Part shown: positions 1 through 7,154 of the stretch, piece after piece | Layout: each line of letters begins with the position of its first letter | How positions within the stretch are numbered: the stretch's first letter is position 1 | Assembly (NCBI GenBank): GCA_003058525.1 | Contig: QBVD01000067.1 | Location: 1-35,903 of the forward strand | Direction of reading: 5' to 3' | DNA: 35,903 nucleotides | Origin: a gamma proteobacterium symbiont of Ctena orbiculata | GTDB lineage: Bacteria; Pseudomonadota; Gammaproteobacteria; Chromatiales; Chromatiaceae | Translations under genes and position numbers: made by a program | The notes under the pieces: generated by a model | What the model was told of the DNA's origin: nothing | What the model saw: the letters and a program-made list of their open reading frames with translations, nothing else | Database searches by the model: none

Positions 1-66
1 GCCGCACCCTACATTTGTCCAAATACAGATCCAATGCGTGAACTTGCTGACGATGTTACACGCTCG

Positions 67-147
67 TTCCCACGCTCCGCGTGGGAATGCATAGATCCAG
101 GAACACAATAGAACGCGGTATGAGTTCCCACGCTGGAGCGTGGGAAC
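67..147. repeat. Two hairpins sharing a TTCCCACGC core
   Basis: Positions 67-87 form a perfect 9-3-9 inverted repeat (TTCCCACGC, loop TCC, GCGTGGGAA). Positions 124-147 form an 11-2-11 inverted repeat with the same core (GTTCCCACGCT, loop GG, then its complement). They are two members of one palindrome family about 37 bases apart. No T-run follows either one, so they are not typical terminators. Confidence 0.8.
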
Positions 148-179
148 TAGTTAAACGCAAATCTTATTTTTACGTGTAG

Positions 180-257
180 GGTGCGGCTTGCCGCACCGTA
201 AACCTAAGTACACTCGCACCATGTCTATGCTAGCGTTTTGGTGCGGCAAGCAGCACC
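180..257. repeat. Two GGTGCGGC palindromes
   Basis: Positions 180-197 are a perfect 8-2-8 palindrome (GGTGCGGC, TT, GCCGCACC). Positions 240-257 are a second copy with loop AA and one mismatch. They lie 42 bases apart, and the second abuts the second copy of the 51-base repeat. This is a different palindrome family from the TTCCCACGC hairpins next to it. Confidence 0.75.
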
Positions 258-311
258 CTACATTTATCCAAATACAGATCCAATGCGTGAACTTGCTGAC
301 AATGTTTAACG

Positions 312-327
312 GTGTCACATGTGACAC
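312..327. promoter_or_regulatory. Perfect 16-bp palindrome upstream of the TonB receptor
   Basis: GTGTCACATGTGACAC is fully self-complementary. It lies 128 bases before the start codon of the TonB-dependent receptor, in the only space between the repeats and the gene. It has the size and symmetry of a dimeric repressor or activator site. I cannot name the regulator: it does not match the Fur, CRP or FNR consensus well. Confidence 0.45.
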
Positions 328-352
328 TGCTCAAATTTGTTCAAAATTGGTA

Positions 353-367
353 CGGGAAAATTTCCCG
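353..367. promoter_or_regulatory. 7-1-7 inverted repeat CGGGAAA-A-TTTCCCG
   Basis: This is a second perfect short dyad, 25 bases downstream of the 16-bp palindrome and 88 bases before the receptor start. It may be an operator or a leader hairpin. No T-run follows. The regulator is unknown. Confidence 0.35.
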
Positions 368-455
368 AAATCCCGAGAAAAGCTCCTCTTCAACTCAAGG
401 CCTGAAAGGCATATAAATTCTCTCAAAGCAGTCAACAAAAAGTGAGAAAACGACC

Positions 456-2780
456 ATGTACGCAGTTCCGCTTCGACAGATAAACCACAAGAGGTTGCTG
501 TTCACCGCCTCCCTCGTCCTGACGGGCTCCGGGACAGGGTGGGCGGACGAACGCTTACCGTCGATCGATGTCATCAGCACAACCCCGCTGCACGGGGTCG
601 AGATCGAACGCACCCGTCTGCCGATGCATACCGAGATCGCCACCGATGAAGAGATAGAACGGCAGCAGAGTCTCGATCTCTCGGAGTTTCTCAACCAGCG
701 GTTCGGCAGTGTCTTTCTCAACGAGGCGCAGAACAATCCCCTGCAGCCGGACCTGCTTTATCGGGGTTTCGTCGCCTCTCCCCTGATCGGACTGCCCCAG
801 GGCATGTCGGTCTATATGGACGGGGTGCGCATCAATGAGCCTTTCGGTGATACCGTCAACTGGTCGGTGATTCCTGAATCGGCCATCGCCGGGATCAATC
901 TGATGGCGGGCTCCAACCCTCTGTTCGGACTCAACACCCTTGGCGGTGCCCTTTCGGTGCAGACCAAGAACGGCTTCACCCACCCAGGCGCCGAGGTTGA
1001 GGTATCGGGCGGTTCCTTCGACCGCTACACGGCCCAGGCCAGCATCGGCGGCAGCCGGGACAACCTGGGTTACTTCTTCACCGGCAACTACTTCGACGAG
1101 GATGGCTGGCGCGACTACTCCCCATCGGAGTCGAAACAGCTGTTCGGCAGCCTGACCTGGCAGGGTGAAACAGGCTCTCTCGACCTAAGCCTGAGCCTCA
1201 GTGACAGCGAACTGATCGGTAACGGAGCCTTACCTGAGGATCTGTTGGAGGAGGATCGGGAAGCGATCTTCACCCGCCCAGACATCACGGAACAGGAGGC
1301 GACACTCCTGCGCCTTGGCGGTCAGCGTGAGCTGGGTGACGAGATCGTCCTGGAGGGTGCGATCTATTTCCGCAACAGTCAGATCGACACCCTCAACGGC
1401 GATGACTCCGACTTTGAAGAATGCGAAGAGGAGGAGAACGAAGGCTTTATCTGCGAAGAAGAGGAAGGGGGAGAGGAAGAAGAGGAAGAGGAAGAAGTTG
1501 TCTTAGACCAGAATGGCAATCCCATCGTTGCGGATGACGATGTGGAGGGTGGTACCGTGAACCGCTCGAAGAGCGATCAGGATACCTTTGGCCTGAGCTT
1601 GCAGACAGCCTTTTTGCAACCCCTCGGTGGTAGCGACAACCAACTCATCATTGGCGTGGCGGCGGATCGCAGCGAGGTGGATTTCTCCTCCGATACCGAG
1701 CTCGCCAGCCTAGATGAGAGCCGTCAGGCAATCGGTAGCGGTATCTTCGTCGAGGAGAGTTTCACCGAGGTGGAGACCGAGACCAAGAATCTCTCCTTCT
1801 ATTTCACCGACACCTGGTCTGTCAGTGAACAGCTGGCACTGACCCTCTCCGGTCGCTGGAATAAGACAGAGATCGAGCTGCGTGACCAGTTGGGCACGGC
1901 ACTCAACGGCGACCACAGCTTCACCCGTTTCAACCCGGCCCTGGGCCTGGCCTACGACATCAACCAGGGAGTCAATTTCTACGCCGGCTACAGCGAATCG
2001 AATCGTGCCCCCACCGCCATGGAACTGACCTGCGCCGATCCTGAGGATCCCTGCCGGTTGCCCAACGCCTTCCTCTCCGATCCACCCCTGGAGCAGGTGG
2101 TGGCGAAGACATGGGAGGCTGGTCTGAGGGGGTCGATGCCCGGGTTGAGTTGGCACGTGGGTCTGTTCCAGACCACCAACGACGATGACATACTTTTCAT
2201 CAGCGCCGGCGCCCTGACCAACGAGGGCTTCTTCGACAACGTGGGTGAAACCCGACGCCAGGGCCTTGAACTAACGCTCAACGGCAGCCTGGCCGACAAT
2301 CGCCTCGACTGGTTTCTCAGTTACACCCGGCTCAAGGCCAGCTTCGAGGAGAATCTGCGCATCGCCAGTCCCAACAATCCCTTCGCGGTCGATGGCGAAA
2401 TCGCAGTGAGCTCCGGGGACCGCCTTCCCGGGCTGCCAGAGAACCTGCTCAAGGCGGGAGCGACCTACCGGGTGACTTCGAACTTCTCCCTTGGCGCCGA
2501 TCTCCAATACAGTTCCGATATCGTGTTACGTGGCGATGAGGCCAACCTCGATGATGAGATCGACGGCTACACCCTGGTCAACCTGCGGGGTGAATACCAG
2601 GCCACTGACAACCTCAAGCTGTTCGCCAAGGTGGACAACCTGTTCGACAAGGAATACGAAACCTTCGGCCTCTATGGCGAGGCCGACGAGGTACTGGGTG
2701 ACGATTATGAAGATCCTCGTTTCCTCTCACCCGGCTCGCCACGGGCATTCTGGGCGGGGCTCAGTTACAGGTTCTACTGA
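456..2780 (+). CDS. TonB-dependent outer-membrane receptor with a Glu-rich extracellular loop
   Basis: This 774-residue protein should be an outer-membrane beta-barrel that imports a scarce ligand using energy passed from TonB. Residues 1-30 look like a signal peptide ending WADE. A TonB-box-like stretch (SIDVISTT) lies near residues 36-43. The plug follows at about 50-175, with the typical NPLFGLNTLGGALSV motif at 154-168. A barrel fills the rest and ends in aromatic residues (SYRFY). Residues about 316-350 are an exceptional acidic insert with long Glu runs and two cysteines, placed where an extracellular loop between two barrel strands should be. The gene is followed by exbB-exbD-tonB, so it probably has a dedicated energiser. 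The substrate cannot be told from sequence; iron or another metal chelate is a guess. The start is the first ATG that leaves a plausible signal peptide, and the ribosome site is weak. Confidence 0.9.
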   Translation: MYAVPLRQINHKRLLFTASLVLTGSGTGWADERLPSIDVISTTPLHGVEIERTRLPMHTEIATDEEIERQQSLDLSEFLNQRFGSVFLNEAQNNPLQPDLLYRGFVASPLIGLPQGMSVYMDGVRINEPFGDTVNWSVIPESAIAGINLMAGSNPLFGLNTLGGALSVQTKNGFTHPGAEVEVSGGSFDRYTAQASIGGSRDNLGYFFTGNYFDEDGWRDYSPSESKQLFGSLTWQGETGSLDLSLSLSDSELIGNGALPEDLLEEDREAIFTRPDITEQEATLLRLGGQRELGDEIVLEGAIYFRNSQIDTLNGDDSDFEECEEEENEGFICEEEEGGEEEEEEEEVVLDQNGNPIVADDDVEGGTVNRSKSDQDTFGLSLQTAFLQPLGGSDNQLIIGVAADRSEVDFSSDTELASLDESRQAIGSGIFVEESFTEVETETKNLSFYFTDTWSVSEQLALTLSGRWNKTEIELRDQLGTALNGDHSFTRFNPALGLAYDINQGVNFYAGYSESNRAPTAMELTCADPEDPCRLPNAFLSDPPLEQVVAKTWEAGLRGSMPGLSWHVGLFQTTNDDDILFISAGALTNEGFFDNVGETRRQGLELTLNGSLADNRLDWFLSYTRLKASFEENLRIASPNNPFAVDGEIAVSSGDRLPGLPENLLKAGATYRVTSNFSLGADLQYSSDIVLRGDEANLDDEIDGYTLVNLRGEYQATDNLKLFAKVDNLFDKEYETFGLYGEADEVLGDDYEDPRFLSPGSPRAFWAGLSYRFY

Positions 2781-2797
2781 GTGAAAGCAGTTAGGGT

Positions 2798-2823
2798 CGA
2801 TTGGATGAGTGTTAACAGGCCCT
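2798..2823 (+). repeat. 26-bp dispersed repeat end, inverted copy at 35658-35683
   Basis: This stretch matches the reverse complement of 35658-35683 at 25 of 26 positions (core GTTAACAGGCCCT). Only this terminal segment is present here. The longer hairpin-rich element next to the other copy is missing. The rest of the 289-base gap between the receptor and exbB holds no gene that I can support. Confidence 0.65.
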
Positions 2824-3069
2824 GTTTCGAACACCTATGGAGGTGCCGGGAGTTATAAAGAATATTTCAGTTAGATTGAGTTTCTTGGAGTTCATAACCT
2901 GCCCCTACCTTGGCAAGGGAACGGATCGTAACTCAGGAAAAAAGGGTTTATATCCTCGGTATGGGCCGACTGATCGGTTTGGGTGAGTGGACCTCAGGGT
3001 CTACAATCAGGCATCATCCAAATATGATCTCGGCCCTTGTTTTTTTCCGGGATTGCAGTCGGAGGCTTT

Positions 3070-3495
3070 GTGGAGTTTGTAAAACAATATCTCGATATCT
3101 TTATCTTTGGGCTGCTCGGCCTGATGAGCTTCGTCATGGTCTGGTTCGTCATCGAACGCTACCTCTTCTTCGCCCGAATCAGTCTCGCTGACTATGACCA
3201 CCCAGACACCCTCAATATCGCGCTTACCGCGCACCTGACGACCATTGCCTCCATCGGCGCCAATGCACCTTACATCGGCCTGCTCGGCACGGTACTGGGG
3301 ATATTGATCACCTTCTACGACCTGGGTCAGGGCGGTGATATCGAACCGGCGACGATCATGCTCGGACTGGCCCTGGCATTGAAGGCGACCGCCATGGGAC
3401 TGGTGGTGGCGATTCCGGCGATCCTCTTCTACAATGCCCTGCTGCGTAAGGTCGACGTCATCACTGAACGTTGGAAGCGGTTACGACGATCATGA
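3070..3495 (+). CDS. exbB: TonB-system energiser ExbB (short, group 2 type)
   Basis: This 141-residue inner-membrane proton-channel protein of the MotA/TolQ/ExbB family powers TonB together with ExbD. An N-terminal membrane segment (about 9-33) is followed by a short cytoplasmic stretch and two more membrane segments. The family-typical region GANAPYIGLLGTVLGIL and the following LALALKATAMGLVVAIPA are clear. At about 140 residues it matches the short ExbB subgroup rather than the roughly 240-residue E. coli form. I chose the GTG at 3070 because GGAGG lies at 3061-3065 with good spacing. An upstream in-frame start at 3037 would add 11 unlikely residues. Its stop overlaps the exbD start (ATGA). 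Confidence 0.88.
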   Translation: MEFVKQYLDIFIFGLLGLMSFVMVWFVIERYLFFARISLADYDHPDTLNIALTAHLTTIASIGANAPYIGLLGTVLGILITFYDLGQGGDIEPATIMLGLALALKATAMGLVVAIPAILFYNALLRKVDVITERWKRLRRS

Positions 3496-3869
3496 AACGC
3501 ATCGACACTGTCAACGTCATCCCTTTCATCGACATCATGCTGGTGTTGCTGGCGATTGTGTTGACCACCGCGACCTTCATCTATCAAGGTAAGATCACCC
3601 TCGATCTGCCCGAGGCTGAACACGCTGAAACGCTCAGCGATATAGAGGGCGTGGAGATTACCATCGATGCCAATGAGCAGATCTTCTTCAATCAGATTGC
3701 GCTAGACAAGGATGCGCTTGGGGAACAGCTGAGCACACTCTATGAACAAACTCCGGTAGTTCTCTACGTGGACAAGTCGGTACGCTTCGAACGTTTCGTG
3801 ACAGTCGTTGATCTTCTCAAAGCGAATAATCTGGAGACGCTCTCTATCGTTGCTCGCGGCAGTCGATGA
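3492..3869 (+). CDS. exbD: TonB-system transport protein ExbD
   Basis: This is a 125-residue protein with a short cytoplasmic N-terminus, one membrane helix (about 9-32) and a periplasmic domain, the standard ExbD/TolR layout. The motif NVIPFIDIMLVLLAI contains the membrane-embedded aspartate (D14) that ExbD proteins use for proton passage. The start ATG overlaps the exbB stop in an ATGA, and its own stop overlaps the tonB start in the same way, so the three genes should be translationally coupled. It acts in a complex with ExbB and TonB in the inner membrane. Confidence 0.9.
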   Translation: MKRIDTVNVIPFIDIMLVLLAIVLTTATFIYQGKITLDLPEAEHAETLSDIEGVEITIDANEQIFFNQIALDKDALGEQLSTLYEQTPVVLYVDKSVRFERFVTVVDLLKANNLETLSIVARGSR

Positions 3870-4570
3870 GCACCCATACACCGGCATTCCTCATCTCCGC
3901 CCTGATCCATTTAGGGCTGCTGGCACTGGTATTGACCGGCGTCGCCCAGCTACCCAGCGATAGCGCCGCGGAAACCCGGCTGGCAGTGCGCCTTGAGATG
4001 TTTCAGCCACCCCCTCCTCCACCCGAACCCGAACCGGAACCTGAACCGGAGCCTATCCAGGAACCAGAACCTGTTGTGGAGCCAGAACCGGAGCCGGAAG
4101 TAGTCGAGCCGCCACCGCCCAAGCCCAAGCCAAAACCGGCCCCCAAACCAGTACCGAAACCCAAGCCCAGGCCTGAACCGAAGCCCAGGCCCAAACCACC
4201 GCCAGTGGAACAACCCATTAAACCGTTAAAGCAGACACCGCTACCGGTTGCACCTGCCATCGATATGGGCCTGATCCGGCGCCTCGAGGAGGAGTACAAG
4301 GCCGCACTGCGCAAGGCGATCGAAAACAACAAAGGTTATCCCCGCCGGGCCGTGCGCCTGCGCCAGGAGGGTGAGGTGTTGGTGGGTTTTACCGTCAGCC
4401 GGGACGGTGTCATCGGGGCCTTGCGAATCGTCGAGAGTTCAGGCAGCAAATTGCTAGATACGGCCGCTCGTCGAGCGGTTGAGAAGATCAGCGGCAGATT
4501 GCCCTTTCCCGAGGAGTTTAAACGTGATCAATGGGAGTTCACCATTCCCATCAACTATGGACTTCGCTGA
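3866..4570 (+). CDS. tonB: Energy transducer TonB
   Basis: This 234-residue protein has an N-terminal membrane anchor (about 7-27). A long Pro-rich spacer follows, changing from Pro-Glu repeats (about 50-90) to Pro-Lys repeats (about 91-120). The C-terminal TonB domain spans about 150-234. The GEVLVGFTVSRDGVI segment, the alternating small and charged residues after it, and the ending WEFTIPINYGLR are typical. The spacer should span the periplasm so that the C-terminal domain can reach the TonB box of an outer-membrane receptor, most simply the one encoded at 456-2780. The ATG overlaps the exbD stop by four bases. Confidence 0.9.
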   Translation: MSTHTPAFLISALIHLGLLALVLTGVAQLPSDSAAETRLAVRLEMFQPPPPPPEPEPEPEPEPIQEPEPVVEPEPEPEVVEPPPPKPKPKPAPKPVPKPKPRPEPKPRPKPPPVEQPIKPLKQTPLPVAPAIDMGLIRRLEEEYKAALRKAIENNKGYPRRAVRLRQEGEVLVGFTVSRDGVIGALRIVESSGSKLLDTAARRAVEKISGRLPFPEEFKRDQWEFTIPINYGLR

Positions 4571-5041
4571 ACTGCCGCCAAGCATATCTCGATCCCGGGT
4601 AGCTGCAGAAATGATGTTTGAAGTTAACGTTTCTTTCATTGTGAATTTGTACCCGCACCAGCAGGAGAACAACGTACACTCGAGGATTAATGAACATTCG
4701 GAGATCAATCACTGGACTTGGGTAAACAGGGCATTTATCCTTCCTGAGGTCAGGATCTGCCCATACCCTTCCAAGAATAGGATGAAGAGATGGATCCTGA
4801 TTGGAGCTGACGGGCTGCGGTTTTATAATCCCCGTGTCCTACACCACACCTCCACGTCTGGGGTGCCGGGTTAACCCAAACTGAATGTAATATTTAAATA
4901 CGGCTTCTACTCAAGGACAGAACAGGCATGCGCCACTCCCCCGACGGCTACCAACCGCGCATTCTGCACAAGTGTTGCATGCGCCCGTGGTTGGTATTAG
5001 AAAATGATGTAATTATCCGATCATAGGATTGTGAGAAAAGT
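4571..5041. other. Intergenic stretch with a long hairpin at 4949-4996
   Basis: No credible gene: the open frame running out of tonB in another phase has no ribosome site and low-complexity content. Close to the next gene, TACCAACC (4949-4956) pairs with GGTTGGTA (4989-4996), and the adjoining GCGCAT pairs with ATGCGC across a CCGT bulge. This gives about 14 paired bases, 45 bases before the 5042 start codon. No T-run follows. It could be a 5' leader structure. Confidence 0.5.
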
Positions 5042-6367
5042 ATGGGCAACAGTATCATGCTGGTGGATAGCTCCAGTGCCGCTCGCGAAGTACTAACCCG
5101 GCGGCTGCAGACAGCCATGCCTGAGATCATTATCACCAGCTGTGCCAGCGCCACCAAGGCTCTGGAGCTCATTGAACAAGACCGCTATTCATTGATAACC
5201 ACCGCCTTACTGCTTCCTGACATGGACGGCTTGGATTTCTGTCGCAGCATCCGTTCCAGTAAGCGTAATCGCTATACTCCCGTCATCGTGGTCTCCTCTG
5301 ATGCCGATCAGCGTCTGCTGCACGAAGGCTTTAATGCAGGCGTCACCGATTATTTTGACAAGGCTCTCGGCTTCAAGGCCTTCGGACAGTTCATCAAATC
5401 ATTCATGGAACGGAACCCCGATCTCTGTGGCCGCATCCTATACATCGAGGACAGCATGACTGCCGCCACCGTTACCCGACAGATAATGGAACAGCACGGC
5501 ATGGAGGTCCTGCACGTCACCTCGGTGGAAGAGGCTCAATCCCTGCTCGAAAGCGCCCGTACTCAAGGTGCAAAAGGTTTTGACCTGGTAATCACCGACT
5601 TCCATCTGAAGGGTGAAATGACCGGTGGCGATCTGCTCTATTTCCTGCGGGTACGCATGCACTACTCTCAGCAGGAACTGCCGGTACTGGTAACCACCGG
5701 CAACGATGAAACGCATACCCAGGTGGAGGTCTTCAATGCCGGCGCCAACGACTTCGTCATCAAACCCCTGGTGGAAGAGGTTGTCATGGCGCGGATACGC
5801 GCATTGTTGCTAGTCAAATATCAGTATGACGCCCTGCTTCGTCAAACGGTGGACATGGAGAGGATTGCCACCACAGACGCCCTCACAGGCACGCGCAATC
5901 GACTCTATCTGGTGGACGAAGGCCAGCGATTTCTCTCCAGTATCGAAAACGGCTGGGTAATGATTATCGATCTGGACCACTTCAAGCGCATCAACGATAC
6001 CAATGGCCACCTGATGGGCGACAAGGTGCTGATGGCTCTGGGCAGACTGCTGAACCGCCGCTTCAATGACGGTTTACCCGCCCGTTTTGGCGGCGAGGAA
6101 TTTGTCGTCATCTCCCATGGTCCCGAAATACCGGCCCGCGCCGAAGATCTGCGTATGGCAGTGGAGAAGCTCAACCCTGTCGGCATCGGGGTCACAGTGA
6201 GCATCGGCCTTGCTTGTGTGGACGATCACCCCGGCGACGACCTCAACACCCTTCTCAGCCATGCCGACAAGGCCCTTTACGCGGCCAAGAACGCCGGGCG
6301 CAACCAGGCCTTTGTCAATAGCCGCGGTGATAGCGTTAAAACGGCTGTGCAAGAGATTCGATTTTAA
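5042..6367 (+). CDS. REC-REC-GGDEF response regulator, PleD-like diguanylate cyclase
   Basis: This 441-residue soluble protein should make cyclic di-GMP from two GTP molecules under two-component control. REC1 covers about 3-120, REC2 about 130-255 and GGDEF about 272-425, with the active-site signature GGEEF at 350-354. REC2 keeps the phospho-acceptor (D186 in VITDFHLK). In REC1 the equivalent position is alanine (A55 in ITTALLLPDMDG), so REC1 is probably a non-phosphorylated partner domain. The product-inhibition RxxD site is not in register: the residues aligned with R and D are F341 and G344, although RFND lies one place off. No histidine kinase is encoded nearby. The start ATG follows GTGAGAAAAGT, a modest ribosome site. 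Confidence 0.9.
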   Translation: MGNSIMLVDSSSAAREVLTRRLQTAMPEIIITSCASATKALELIEQDRYSLITTALLLPDMDGLDFCRSIRSSKRNRYTPVIVVSSDADQRLLHEGFNAGVTDYFDKALGFKAFGQFIKSFMERNPDLCGRILYIEDSMTAATVTRQIMEQHGMEVLHVTSVEEAQSLLESARTQGAKGFDLVITDFHLKGEMTGGDLLYFLRVRMHYSQQELPVLVTTGNDETHTQVEVFNAGANDFVIKPLVEEVVMARIRALLLVKYQYDALLRQTVDMERIATTDALTGTRNRLYLVDEGQRFLSSIENGWVMIIDLDHFKRINDTNGHLMGDKVLMALGRLLNRRFNDGLPARFGGEEFVVISHGPEIPARAEDLRMAVEKLNPVGIGVTVSIGLACVDDHPGDDLNTLLSHADKALYAAKNAGRNQAFVNSRGDSVKTAVQEIRF

Positions 6368-6437
6368 AGTCTAGGATCAGGGCAGGTTATACTGTTCATA
6401 TGCATTGCCGCTTCGCCCATCCGCCAGGGACAGAACG

Positions 6438-7154
6438 ATGAACGTCGTCGGCATCGACGGCTGTCGCCGAGGCTGGTTTTTCGCTCAACTCATGGACTCG
6501 GCACGATTCAGGCTTGGCGTGGTCGAGCACCTGCAGGCACTACGCAACACCATCACTGCTTCGGATCTCACCTTGATCGATATACCGATTGGCCTGAAAT
6601 CGTTTGATGAGGAAGAACGAAAGTGTGATCGTGAAGCAAGAAGGTTACTGGGTCCAAGGGCATCGAGTGTCTTCCCCGTCCCCTGTCGTCAGGTGCTCGA
6701 TTGTATGAGCTACCAGGAAGGGAGCGCCGTCAACCATTCGGTGACCGGTAGAAAGCTATCGCGACAGAGTTGGGGGATCGTAGCAAAGATCGCTGAGGCG
6801 GACCGGCTGATCCGTGAACTGCCCGAACCCGGAAAATTGAGAGAGATGCACCCGGAAGTCTGTTTTTGCACCCTCAATAACGGCCGGCCAATGGCCCACA
6901 ATAAGAAGAGGCCACAGGGTCAGTCGGAACGGTTTGCACTTCTCAAACGCCATCTTCCCCACATCCAAACGATCGTAGGCGAAGCACGTCATGGCTGGAG
7001 GAAAAGGGATCTTGCAGATGATGACATCCTGGACGCACTGGTCGGTGCGGTAAGCGCATCATATGCAGAAAGACTTGTCTCCTTACCCACTATGACGGAA
7101 AAGGACGAGCTCGGATTGATCATGGAGATCGTGTTTGTATACTGCAAAATATGA
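6438..7154 (+). CDS. DUF429 family protein (predicted RNase H-fold nuclease)
   Basis: This is a 238-residue soluble protein. It starts NVVGIDGCRRGWFFA, the family's typical glycine and aspartate strand-turn, followed by LTLIDIPIGL with a second conserved acidic residue. Later REMHPEVCF and DDDILDALVGAVSA match the remaining family blocks. DUF429 proteins are predicted nucleases or phosphotransferases of the RNase H/actin-like type, and the biochemical role is not established. I chose ATG 6438, after CAGGGAC, over the TTG at 6405. The stop overlaps the start of dinB (ATGA), so the two are co-translated, which hints at a link to DNA damage or nucleic-acid processing. Confidence 0.75.
   Translation: MNVVGIDGCRRGWFFAQLMDSARFRLGVVEHLQALRNTITASDLTLIDIPIGLKSFDEEERKCDREARRLLGPRASSVFPVPCRQVLDCMSYQEGSAVNHSVTGRKLSRQSWGIVAKIAEADRLIRELPEPGKLREMHPEVCFCTLNNGRPMAHNKKRPQGQSERFALLKRHLPHIQTIVGEARHGWRKRDLADDDILDALVGAVSASYAERLVSLPTMTEKDELGLIMEIVFVYCKI

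Larger units (their letters stand above)
1..300. repeat. Direct repeat pair of about 51 bp (1-51 and 250-300)
   Basis: Positions 1-51 and 250-300 are the same 51-base unit with two mismatches, starting with GCCGCACC or GCAGCACC and ending AACTTGCTGAC. Between them lie two unrelated palindromic repeats. The first copy begins exactly at the window edge with the right arm of a GGTGCGGC/GCCGCACC palindrome, so the mosaic very probably continues to the left. I see no gene here. The pattern fits dispersed intergenic palindromic repeats of the REP/BIME kind common in gammaproteobacteria. The family assignment is inference. Confidence 0.8.

Noticed and set aside
3950-4332. Two long minus-strand open frames rich in Gly, Phe and Arg opposite tonB
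   Set aside because: They mirror the Pro-rich codon repeats of tonB, have repetitive composition and no ribosome site.
4479-4874. A 131-codon frame running from tonB into the intergenic region
   Set aside because: It starts inside tonB in another phase, has no ribosome site before any Met and no recognisable domain.
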